From assembly GCA_035307765.1 (NCBI GenBank), contig DATGHU010000018.1, positions 1 through 64,000 on the forward strand: DNA of 64,000 bases, read 5' to 3'. This document shows positions 8,935 through 16,746 of the stretch, piece after piece. Position 1 is the stretch's first letter. Each line of letters begins with the position of its first letter. The position numbers and the translations under genes are program-made. This stretch comes from a bacterium. Lineage in GTDB: Bacteria > Sysuimicrobiota > Sysuimicrobiia > Sysuimicrobiales > Segetimicrobiaceae. Below the pieces are notes generated by a model, which made no database searches, was not told the DNA's origin, and saw only the letters and a list, made by a program, of their open reading frames with translations.

Positions 8935-9081
8935 CTATTTGTGCAGTTCCGAGATCTTTGACCCCACGAGGGTCAGATTGTACATGAGACCCTTCTGCCC
9001 CACCACAAACCCGACGATAGGCTCATTGAACTTCGTGGTATCGATGGACGCTTGCGCCCCCAGATTGACCGGGCACGTCAC
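8935..9081 (-). pseudogene. Short ORF or 3' gene remnant overlapping the end of the HAF-repeat gene
   Basis: From a GTG at 9081 that overlaps the HAF gene stop (GTGA) the frame encodes 48 residues, V-T-C-P-V-N-L-G-A-Q-A-S-I-D and so on, ending K-I-S-E-L-H-K before TAG at 8935. Residue choice looks protein-like (V-G-F-V-V-G-Q-K-G-L-M-Y-N-L-T-L-V). No ribosome site is seen and I know no family, so it may be the tail of a lost gene. Confidence 0.25.
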
Positions 9082-9962
9082 AGCCTGATGAAGCCATGCT
9101 GCCTCTTCGCGCCGTCTTGATAGCCACCGGCGATCTGACCGCTGCTGTTGATCCCCGCCGCCTCCACTCCGGCGGCGTTAGAGATGTCAATCGGCGTTAA
9201 CGCTCCTCCGTCAAACTCAAACGCATGCTCCTTTCCAGATGGATCGACACTGTACCCCACAATCTGTACGGTGTTGTTGATCCCGAGGAGCTCGGTTCCG
9301 GCGGCGCCGGCGATGTCGATCGTTCTGAACGTGCCGGCGGAGAGTAGGAACCCGTGCTCCCTGCGCGATGGGTCCGTGAAATACCCGACGATGTCGCCTT
9401 TGGCATTGATCCCCATGGCTTCCGTTCCTGTGGCGCTGGGGACGTTGATGGGGCTAAAAGTTCCCCCGACCAACACAAAGCCGTGCCGCCTACCGTCATC
9501 ATACCATCCTACGACATCGCCGTGATCGTTGATCCCGTGGGCGAGGGTCTGAACGGCCCCGGGGAAGTCGATCGTGCTGAAGGCACCGCCGCTCTGAGCG
9601 AACCCGTGTGCTCCCTTCGCGTCCGAATAGGCCCCCACGACGCGGCCGCCGTTGTTGATCCCGAAAGCCGCCTCTCTCAAGGTGGGGCCGGGAACCGGAA
9701 CGGTGCTGAAGACTCCCTGGGTGAGCACAAACCCCCGCCACTTCCCCGAGTTGTCGATAGTGAATCCGACCACCTGGTTCGCGTCGTTGAGCCCGGTCAC
9801 GATCGTATCCCTGGCATTGGGAACGTCGATTTGAATAACGGGACGGGACACGGCCGATGAAGCCGTCCGCATACCGGATCCGGTCAGGCACAGCGCCAGG
9901 AGCAACGATCCTAGCGCCAGACCGCCGCGTCCACCCAGAATCCTGATGCCGTTCGTGGTCAT
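9078..9962 (-). CDS. Exported HAF-repeat protein
   Basis: A 294-residue protein. The start at 9962 (M-T-T-N-G-I-R-I-L-G) has GGGAGG about ten bases upstream; a longer in-frame extension is rejected because it is low-complexity and lacks a site. After a signal-like segment (L-A-L-G-S-L-L-L-A-L-C-L-T-G-S-G) come about six repeats of 40 residues, each containing G-I-N-x-x-G-x-I/V-V-G and H-G-F followed by G-x-F-x-x-I-D. This is the probable extracellular HAF repeat, which likely folds as a beta-propeller-like surface. Function is unknown for the family; export to the cell surface is likely. Confidence 0.85.
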   Translation of the reverse strand: MTTNGIRILGGRGGLALGSLLLALCLTGSGMRTASSAVSRPVIQIDVPNARDTIVTGLNDANQVVGFTIDNSGKWRGFVLTQGVFSTVPVPGPTLREAAFGINNGGRVVGAYSDAKGAHGFAQSGGAFSTIDFPGAVQTLAHGINDHGDVVGWYDDGRRHGFVLVGGTFSPINVPSATGTEAMGINAKGDIVGYFTDPSRREHGFLLSAGTFRTIDIAGAAGTELLGINNTVQIVGYSVDPSGKEHAFEFDGGALTPIDISNAAGVEAAGINSSGQIAGGYQDGAKRQHGFIRL

Positions 9963-10085
9963 TGACGGCGCCTCCCGCGCCTCGTCGTCGAGGCGTCGGA
10001 TGTACAAGCTGCTCTCTCTTGGGATGCCCGCAGGGGCAAATTTTCCGAACTTGGGCGGCGGACTCCTGCATCCGGACGGCGATCC

Positions 10086-10117
10086 GGCCGGCGGGGGTCC
10101 GCGCACCCCCGCCGGCC
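10086..10117. repeat. Perfect 13-bp inverted repeat
   Basis: GGCCGGCGGGGGT and its exact complement flank six bases. It lies in the untranslated leader of the HAF gene on the minus strand, so it could act as an RNA hairpin; no U-run follows. Confidence 0.6.
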
Positions 10118-10326
10118 AGAGGAACGCTGGCCCTCCAACGGATGGACGGCACCCACCAACGTTGCGGCGACGGGAATGGACCACGCCGGCGCGCGTGGTG
10201 ATGTCCTCACCACTCCCCGACTTGGGTATATTTCTACTGGCGGCTTGGGAACCGGTTGGCCTTCACCGATTCCTACTTTGTGCATCCTGCTCAGCGACAC
10301 TTTGGGTGCCAGGATAGGATCAACGG

Positions 10327-10373
10327 GGGCGAATTAATTCGCCCGGGGCCACCTCAGTGGGTTCTAAACCCAC
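10327..10373. repeat. REP-like palindromic sequences
   Basis: GGGCGAATTAATTCGCCC (10327-10344) is a perfect 18-bp palindrome. Thirteen bases later GTGGGTT-cta-AACCCAC (10357-10373) is a perfect hairpin. Neither is followed by a T-run, so a dispersed extragenic repeat is more likely than a terminator. Confidence 0.5.
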
Positions 10374-10556
10374 CCCCGGCCGCCTAGCCCTCACCGCTCG
10401 CCTGTTCCTGCCGACACCTCCACTTCCCGCTCTCGGCCCGCTGTCCCGCCTCTGTGGCAGCGGAGACGCTGCGCCGGCGAGCACTGCGCAACTCGAGATC
10501 TTTCCCCGTTCCGTCCGAGGCAGGACTCTTCGAGCCGGCGGTCCAACCCCTCGACC

Positions 10557-11444
10557 ATGATCGTCGGCGCCGCGGAGCCCCGCGGGAGGCCCGCGGGGCG
10601 GGTGCAGCTGGAACCCCTGGTTGCGGTCGTTCTCTGGGGCGGGATCTACGCGGGGGCTAAGCTTGGGTTGGCGGAAATCCCGACCCTGACCTTCACCTAC
10701 CTCCGGGTCCTGCTGGCTACGTTGGTTTTCGCCGCAACCGTCCGTGGGTGGACCGCCCTCATCCGGCCGACTGTATGGAAACCCCTCCTCGGGGCCGGTC
10801 TGGCGCAAACGGCATTCCAACTCATGCTGATCGCCGGCCTGCGGCGGACGACCGCCGGGACCAGCGCGATCCTGCTTGCCGCGGCCCCGCTCCTGACCGT
10901 GGGATGGCTCGGGATCACCGGTCGGGAGGGGATCGCGGGGCGCCAGTGGGCCAGCCTGCTCGTCGGGTTCGTCGGCGTGGCACTCGTCGTCCGGGGAGGA
11001 ATGAGCGGGCTGGACCGAGTGCACGTGGCCGGAGATGTGCTCGCGCTCGGCGCGGCCGGCGCGTGGGTGTGGTACAGCCTCGCGATCGGTCCCGTGGTCG
11101 GTGAGCTCGGCGCGATGCGCGCGACCGGGGGTGCGATGGCGGTCGCGGCGGTATTCCTCACCCCGGTCGCGCTCGCGGGAACCGGCCACCTTCGATGGCA
11201 GGCGGTCACGTGGCCGGCGTGGGCGGGCCTCGTGTACAGCGCGACCGCGGGGATGGTCGTCGCGATGGCGTTATGGAGCAGATCGGTCCGGCGGTTGGGA
11301 CCGCGCCAGACCATGGTGTACGTCTATCTTGAGCCGGTCTCCGCCGTCGCGATCGCCGCCGTGCTGCTCGGCGAAACCCTGACCCCGATCCAGATCCCGG
11401 GGACGCTCCTGACGTTTGCCGGCGTATGGCTGGCGTCGAGCTAG
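10557..11444 (+). CDS. EamA/DMT family transporter
   Basis: A 295-residue integral membrane protein with about ten hydrophobic segments in two EamA halves. Half one begins L-V-A-V-V-L-W-G-G-I-Y-A-G-A-K-L and ends G-V-A-L-V-V-R-G-G; half two begins G-D-V-L-A-L-G-A-A-G-A-W-V-W-Y and ends P-G-T-L-L-T-F-A-G-V-W-L-A. The family exports metabolites or amino acids across the inner membrane; the substrate is not predictable. The ATG at 10557 lacks a clear ribosome site, and an internal GTG near 10599 is an alternative. The next gene starts about 100 bp later on the same strand. Confidence 0.85.
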   Translation: MIVGAAEPRGRPAGRVQLEPLVAVVLWGGIYAGAKLGLAEIPTLTFTYLRVLLATLVFAATVRGWTALIRPTVWKPLLGAGLAQTAFQLMLIAGLRRTTAGTSAILLAAAPLLTVGWLGITGREGIAGRQWASLLVGFVGVALVVRGGMSGLDRVHVAGDVLALGAAGAWVWYSLAIGPVVGELGAMRATGGAMAVAAVFLTPVALAGTGHLRWQAVTWPAWAGLVYSATAGMVVAMALWSRSVRRLGPRQTMVYVYLEPVSAVAIAAVLLGETLTPIQIPGTLLTFAGVWLASS

Positions 11445-11546
11445 CCGCGCCGCCCGCAGCCCGATCGGAGGACTCCTGACACGGCCGCATCGAAGGATGC
11501 GCTGCGCGGTCGCACGGGATCTGAGCCAGAGCGGAGGAAGCCGATC

Positions 11547-12427
11547 ATGCCGCACGTTGCCCCCGGAGTCTACAACATCACGGCCACGCCGCTCGATCCG
11601 TCCGGCGAACTGGACCTTGCCGGACTGCGCAGGCTGGTGGACTTCCAGGTGGCGCTCGGGGTCACCGGCCTGAGCATCCTCGGGAACCTGGGTGAGGTCC
11701 GCTACCTGACCGACGCGGAGCGGGACGCGGTGGTCGACACGACGATCGCGCAGGTCGCCGGGCGGGCACCGGTGATCGTCGGGATGGGGTTCAGCGGGCC
11801 GCAGCCACGCTGCGGCGATGGTGGCGCTGCCGGCTGGCGTCCGGGGGCAAGAGGCGATCGTGGACCACTATCGCCGCGTCGGCGAAGGCATGCCGCTCCC
11901 CATCGTCGTCTACGATGAGCCGGTGTCAAGCGGGGTGGCGATGCCCCCGGCCCTGCTCGCCCGCATCGTCGAGACCGTCCCGACGGCAGCGGTGATCAAG
12001 TTGGAGGACCCTCCGACGCCGGCGAAGCTCACGCAGATCCGTCGGCTCCTCGGGGACAGGGCCCAGATCTTCGGCGGACTTGGGGGGACGTTCTTCCTCG
12101 AGGAACTGGGGCGCGGGGCGGTCGGGACGATGACCGGGTTTGCCTACGCCGAGATTTTGGTAACGATCTACGCTCGGTTTACGAGCGGAGATACACCCGG
12201 CGCCCGGTCGGTGTTCGAACGCTACCTTCCCCCTCATCCGCTACGAGGCTCAGCCCGGGATCGGGCTCGCCCTACGGAAGGAGATCCTCCGCCGCCGTGG
12301 GGCGCTGCGGACGGCTGTGGTGCGGCCCCCGGCCCAGCCGCTGGACCCGGAGACGCTGACCGAGCTCGACGCCACCCTGGCCTCGGTGGGACTCGCCGGC
12401 AAAGACCCGGTGCTCAACGTCCGCTGA
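11547..12427 (+). pseudogene. DapA-like aldolase/lyase gene with two frameshifts
   Basis: Three reading frames together spell one protein of the dihydrodipicolinate synthase/N-acetylneuraminate lyase family. Frame one (ATG 11547, GGAGGAAG upstream) gives P-G-V-Y-N-I-T-A-T-P-L-D and G-N-L-G-E. Near 11790 it breaks and continues one base over with M-V-A-L-P-A-G, V-V-Y-D-E-P (catalytic Tyr) and V-I-K-L-E-D-P-P (Schiff-base Lys, codon about 11998). At the C-run near 12230 it shifts again to L-I-R-Y-E-A-Q-P-G-I-G-L-A, ending V-L-N-V-R at 12427. The first break also seems to have lost several residues before M-V-A-L-P, so it is probably not just a sequencing slip; the second could be. Confidence 0.8.
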
Positions 12428-12467
12428 GCCGCGTTTGCCCCGACGTCGATAGAGGCCCCGGCCCCCC

Positions 12468-13730
12468 TTACCTCGCCCCACGAATCTTCCAGACGAAGAC
12501 CGAGCCGAGGGTGACGTAGACGATCGCCAGGGCGAACGCGACAGAGTAGCCGAGATTTGACCCACCGCGGTTGAAGGCGTCGATCACCGGCCCGGCCAGG
12601 ATCGGCGCCACCACCTGCGGCAGCGTGTTGGCGATCGCCCAAATCCCGAGATCCTTTGCCGCGGACCGGGTCGGCGGCAGCACGTCGATCGCCAGCGCCC
12701 AGTCCACGCTCGTATACGCGCCGTAGCCAACCCCAAACAGAACGGCGATCACCTTGAGGGCGGAAAGCGGCGGCTGCATCAGGAGCCCGAGGCTGGTCAG
12801 GGCAAGGAAGAAGCCGGCCGTCGAGACGATCCCCTTCCGCCCAATCCGATCCGAGAGCACCCCGGCGGCAAGGGCCACGAGCGTTGCGGCCGCGATGGTG
12901 ATCGCGCTGAGGACGCTCGTGGTGCGCGCGGCCTCCCGCACCGACAGATGTAGCGTGTCCTTCACAAAGAACTGAAGGAAGCTGATCAACGTGTAAAACC
13001 CGAGCATCACGAGCCCCCGTGTCAGGAACAGCCACCCGAAGTCCGGATAGCGCCGCGGGTCGATCCAGAAGGAGCGGAGGAAATCGGGCAGCCGTATCGG
13101 CGGGGCGGCGGGCAGCCGTTCTTCTCGGATCTGCGAGGCCATCATCGCCGTGCACACCAACAACACACCGATGTCGATGCCGTACACCAGGGGAGTCTGT
13201 CCACGCCCGACGAGATCCCCGGCGACCAATACCGCCGAGATGGTGCCGATCATCATCATGAACCCCATCACCCCGGACGTCATCCCCCGCTGCGAGGGAG
13301 GGATCTTGTCCGGGATGAGCCCGTTGAACGCCCCTCCCGCGAAGTTCGTCGCGGTCTGGACGATTACCACGGCGCCGACGTACCAGGCGTAGCCGGTCGC
13401 GTAGCGCATCGCCAAAAGGCCCAGACAGCTGACGAGCGTACCGGCGATGACGAACGGCCGCCGCCGCCCCATCGACAGCGTGGAGCGGTCGCTCAGCGCC
13501 CCGGAGATCGGCGAGATCACCATCGCCATCACCGCGCCGGCGGCGAACAACGCCCCTAGGTAAGCGCCCTTCTGCGCCTCGGGGACGAAGCGGAGGACCT
13601 CCGCCGGGATGACCACGGTGAGCAGCGCCCCCCAGTGGAAGCTGATCGCGAACCAGTACAGGCCCAGCCAGCCGACCTCCACGGGGCGGACGAGGCGGGT
13701 GGGGGGTCCGGCGCCTGCCACGGGGATCAT
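12468..13730 (-). CDS. Major facilitator superfamily transporter
   Basis: A 420-residue protein with about twelve transmembrane segments. It carries the MFS loop motif twice: G-A-L-S-D-R-S-T-L-S-M-G-R-R-R-P-F-V after TM2, resembling the sugar-cation (GPH/sucrose) branch, and G-V-L-S-D-R-I-G-R-K-G-I in the second half. The substrate is unknown. The ATG at 13730 abuts the stop of the upstream acyl-CoA ligase gene (13731-13733), so the two form one transcription unit, perhaps with uptake of the acid that the ligase activates. Confidence 0.85.
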   Translation of the reverse strand: MIPVAGAGPPTRLVRPVEVGWLGLYWFAISFHWGALLTVVIPAEVLRFVPEAQKGAYLGALFAAGAVMAMVISPISGALSDRSTLSMGRRRPFVIAGTLVSCLGLLAMRYATGYAWYVGAVVIVQTATNFAGGAFNGLIPDKIPPSQRGMTSGVMGFMMMIGTISAVLVAGDLVGRGQTPLVYGIDIGVLLVCTAMMASQIREERLPAAPPIRLPDFLRSFWIDPRRYPDFGWLFLTRGLVMLGFYTLISFLQFFVKDTLHLSVREAARTTSVLSAITIAAATLVALAAGVLSDRIGRKGIVSTAGFFLALTSLGLLMQPPLSALKVIAVLFGVGYGAYTSVDWALAIDVLPPTRSAAKDLGIWAIANTLPQVVAPILAGPVIDAFNRGGSNLGYSVAFALAIVYVTLGSVFVWKIRGAR

Positions 13731-15422
13731 CTAGACGTCTTCGTCGGCCTTCTCCGCCACGGTCTCGCGAATCTCTCGCCGGAGGACCTTCCCGATGGCG
13801 CTCTTCGGAAGCTCGGTGACGATCTCGATCCGGCGCGGCACCTTGAACGACGCGAGGCGGCTCCGGCAAAACTCGACCAACTCGCGCCGTACCTGCTTGG
13901 GATCGTCGGTGACGCCGTCCTTCAGCACGACCTGCGCCACGAGGAGCTCACCCCGCACCTTGTGCGTGACGCCGGTGACCGCCGCTTCCTTGACTTTGGG
14001 GTGTTCGTGGAGCAGTTCTTCAATCTCCCGCGGATATACCTTGAGTCCGCCGACGTTGACGAGATCCTTCTTGCGGTCGATGATGAAGAAGTACCCCTCC
14101 TCGTCCATGCGGGCGATGTCGCCCGTATGCAGCCAGCCGCCCCGCAGCGTTTCGGCGGTCTCCTGCGGAGCGTTCCAGTACCCCCGCATCACCTGAGGGC
14201 CGCGGATGACCAGCTCCCCGCTCTCGCCCAGCGGGAGCTCGCGCTCCCCGGTATCGAGGTCGACGATCCGCGCCTCGGTGTCCGGCAGCGGCAGACCGAT
14301 GCTGCCCACCTTGTGCTGTCCGTACACCGGGTTGACGTGGGTCCCGGGCGAGGCCTCACTCAGCCCGTACCCTTCCAGCACCGTGGCTCCGGTCAGCCGT
14401 TCGAACTCGGCCTGCACCTCGCCCGACAGCGGTGCCGACCCACTGACGCAGACCTTGATCGAATGGAGGTTGTACCGCTGGACGTCCTTCAGGTGATTGA
14501 TCGCCAGGTACATCGCCGGCACACCGGGGAAGATCGTCGGTCGGTGGCGTGCGATCATCGCGGCGACCACCCGAGTGTCGAACAAACCCATGACGACACA
14601 AATCACGGTCGAAGCCACACTGATCGCGGTGTTGAGCGCGACCGTCAGCCCGTAAACGTGAAAGAACGGCGCGACCCCGAGGAACCGCTCTTTGCCCTCC
14701 TCAAGCGTCGTCAGCCAATGCCGCATCTGGGTGCAGTTCGTCACAAGGTTGCGGTGGGTGAGCATCGCCCCCTTGGGCGTCCCGGTCGTGCCGCCGGTGT
14801 ACTGGAGGACCGCCAGATCGTCCGGGGCCACTCGGACCCCGGGCGCGCGGGGGGATGCGCTCCGAAGAAGCGACACGAGCCGAAGTCCCTCCCCCGGGTT
14901 GGCGGTACCGCGCAGTTTGTACCAGGCCAACTGCTTCCACGGAAATGGGAAGAAGTCATAGGGCTCAGTCACAATCAGGGACTCGATTCGAGTTTCGGCC
15001 ATCACCTCGGTCAACCCGGGGACGAACCGCGAGAGCGTGAGGATGATCTTCGCCCCGGAGTTCCCGAGCACCGTGGCGAGGTCGCGGGACTTGTAGAGCG
15101 GGTTGATGGGGACGACGACGGCGCCCGCCTTGAGTGCCCCGTAGAAACCGACGACAAACTGGGGGAAATTGGGGAGCTGGATGGCCACACGGTCGCCGGG
15201 CTTGACTCCGAGCCAGAGCAGCGCGTTCGCGAACCGGTTGGCAAGCTGGTCGACCCGACGGTAGGTGAACACCGAGGAAAAGGTCGGCGCCGCGAGGAGG
15301 ATTGCGGCGTGGCGCGGGGACCGCCGGGCGTGCTCCTCGAGAAAATGGTGCACCGGCACCTTCGGATACGATAGGGTCGCCGGCACCCCCGCCTCATAGC
15401 TCCGCAGCCAGATGCGGTCCAT
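13731..15422 (-). CDS. AMP-forming acyl-CoA synthetase (long-chain fatty acid-CoA ligase type)
   Basis: A 563-residue ANL-superfamily enzyme that activates a carboxylic acid with ATP and transfers it to CoA. The ATG at 15422 (M-D-R-I-W-L-R-S-Y) has GGAGG six bases upstream; the frame runs further upstream without family similarity. The P-loop-like motif Y-T-G-G-T-T-G-T-P-K-G is at 208-218, Y-G-L-S-E in the middle, W-L-H-T-G-D-I near 415, and the C-terminal hinge and lysine motif P-K-S-A-I-G-K-V-L-R-R near 545. Chain length cannot be told from sequence. It is the first gene of a unit with the MFS transporter. Confidence 0.9.
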   Translation of the reverse strand: MDRIWLRSYEAGVPATLSYPKVPVHHFLEEHARRSPRHAAILLAAPTFSSVFTYRRVDQLANRFANALLWLGVKPGDRVAIQLPNFPQFVVGFYGALKAGAVVVPINPLYKSRDLATVLGNSGAKIILTLSRFVPGLTEVMAETRIESLIVTEPYDFFPFPWKQLAWYKLRGTANPGEGLRLVSLLRSASPRAPGVRVAPDDLAVLQYTGGTTGTPKGAMLTHRNLVTNCTQMRHWLTTLEEGKERFLGVAPFFHVYGLTVALNTAISVASTVICVVMGLFDTRVVAAMIARHRPTIFPGVPAMYLAINHLKDVQRYNLHSIKVCVSGSAPLSGEVQAEFERLTGATVLEGYGLSEASPGTHVNPVYGQHKVGSIGLPLPDTEARIVDLDTGERELPLGESGELVIRGPQVMRGYWNAPQETAETLRGGWLHTGDIARMDEEGYFFIIDRKKDLVNVGGLKVYPREIEELLHEHPKVKEAAVTGVTHKVRGELLVAQVVLKDGVTDDPKQVRRELVEFCRSRLASFKVPRRIEIVTELPKSAIGKVLRREIRETVAEKADEDV

Positions 15423-15905
15423 CGCCCTCCTCCTGTTCGCCTTGCTCACCCAGCCCCGCCATTCCACCCACGGGCGCCGCGGCGGCGCCCCGTTCGCGCC
15501 GAGGAAACGAAGAGAACGGGCCCTCTCGGGAAACACAGGTGCCGCGATGAGCACCGGTACCGAAGAGTCCGGGCGGGGAAGAGCGGACCGCCCTATGCTC
15601 CCCTCCACTCTGCCGGGAGCTCAGTGAGGACCACCCGAATGCCGGATTCGTCCGCCGGCTCGGCCCCCGGCGGGGCGTTGGCTCAGCCATTCGGTGGATG
15701 CCCCCGCCCCCCTGCTGTCGGGTTTCTCGCCTGCCCGGTTGCCGGGTGGCGGCATGGGCGGCGCTCAGGTCCGCCGACCCGGGACCGGAGGAAGGGCGTG
15801 CTTAGTCCGGGGATCGATGCCGTCACCCCGGGAAACTGTTCTCGATTCTCATTTTCCCAGGATGCCGCGGGCTCCGTGGCGCGTCTTGGCTCTGCGGGGT
15901 ATCAT
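15423..15905. other. Intergenic region between the Crp/Fnr gene end and the acyl-CoA ligase start
   Basis: No gene is supported. It should contain the promoter of the ligase-transporter unit, but I cannot assign -35/-10 boxes with confidence. Short GC-rich imperfect hairpins occur near 15725-15760. Confidence 0.5.
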
Positions 15906-16577
15906 TCAGTAGATCTGCTTTCTCAACTCCTCGGGTTTCAGCACAGTGACCATCCCCCGATGGCGGCGGACCCATCCCTGCCGGGCGAAGATCCCCAGGC
16001 ACTTGTTGATGCTCTCCCGGGTACCGCCCACCAACTCTGCCAATTCCTCCTGGGTCAGCTTGGGGGCGCTGAGGCGTCCATCCGGGCCCTCGATCTTCGC
16101 CCCGGCGAATTGGAGGAGTACCTTGGCCAGCCGGGCGGGGATGTCCAGAAAGACGGCATCGTGCACCTGGTCAGTTGTCCGCCGCAGACGGCGGGCGAGA
16201 ACAGACAGCAGGCTGGCGGTCGCGCGAGGGTGTTCCTCGAGAAACCGGAGCAGATGGTCCCGATCGAGCGCCCCGAGTTTGCAGTCCACTCTGGCCACCG
16301 CCGTGGCGGAGCGGGGCTCACCATCCAAGAGGCTGAGCTCGCCAAAGAACGCCCCCTGCCCGAGCAGCGCGAGGGTGGCTTCCTTCCCCCTCCCCGACAT
16401 AACGGTCAGCTTTACCTCGCCCGTTTCGATGAGGTAGAGGGTCGTCCCCGGGTCGCCTTGGTGAAAGATGATGGACCCCTTGGGATAGCGACGAAGGCGG
16501 ATGAACGTGGAGAGGGCGTCGAGTTCGCTCCGGGAAAACTCGGCAAAGAGAGGAACTTGTGCCAGAAGGCTTGGCAT
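15906..16577 (-). CDS. Crp/Fnr family transcriptional regulator
   Basis: A 223-residue regulator. The start at 16577 (M-P-S-L-L-A-Q-V-P-L-F) has a purine-rich AAGGGGGGGAG site. Residues about 10-120 form the cyclic-nucleotide-binding fold (G-S-I-I-F-H-Q-G-D-P-G, then F-F-G-E-L-S-L-L-D-G-E-P-R-S-A-T-A, close to the cAMP phosphate cassette). The C-terminal winged helix contains T-Q-E-E-L-A-E-L-V-G-G-T-R-E-S-I-N-K. There is no N-terminal cysteine cluster, so it is Crp-like rather than an Fnr oxygen sensor. cAMP binding is plausible but unproven. Its targets may include the adjacent minus-strand genes. Confidence 0.9.
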   Translation of the reverse strand: MPSLLAQVPLFAEFSRSELDALSTFIRLRRYPKGSIIFHQGDPGTTLYLIETGEVKLTVMSGRGKEATLALLGQGAFFGELSLLDGEPRSATAVARVDCKLGALDRDHLLRFLEEHPRATASLLSVLARRLRRTTDQVHDAVFLDIPARLAKVLLQFAGAKIEGPDGRLSAPKLTQEELAELVGGTRESINKCLGIFARQGWVRRHRGMVTVLKPEELRKQIY

Positions 16578-16684
16578 ACTCCCCCCCTTGTCCGTTAGTA
16601 TACACCCGGCGGGCGCGGGGCTGCGCCGCCGGACCTTTGCAAGGGAGCGCGGGCGACCGGCGTGCGGAAGCATCGGTAACGCGC

Positions 16685-16715
16685 GCTCCCGGCCCGAACA
16701 CTCGGGGCCGGGAGC
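16685..16715. terminator. Strong 11-bp hairpin after the aldehyde dehydrogenase gene
   Basis: GCTCCCGGCCC and its exact complement flank nine bases, just downstream of the minus-strand dehydrogenase stop. There is no T-run, so it may be a processing barrier or a factor-dependent terminator. Confidence 0.45.
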
Positions 16716-16746
16716 GGCGGTGGTGGCGTGGGATTCGAAGGCAGGA

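Larger units (their letters stand above)
9963..10556. other. Long intergenic region between divergent genes, rich in hairpins
   Basis: No gene is supported here. It lies between the minus-strand HAF gene and the plus-strand EamA transporter and should contain both promoters. It holds a perfect 13-bp inverted repeat (10086-10117), an 18-bp palindrome (10327-10344) and a 17-bp hairpin (10357-10373). Confidence 0.6.

Noticed and set aside
13635-15374. A 579-codon plus-strand frame opposite the acyl-CoA ligase
   Set aside because: Shadow of a real gene; no ribosome site or family pattern.
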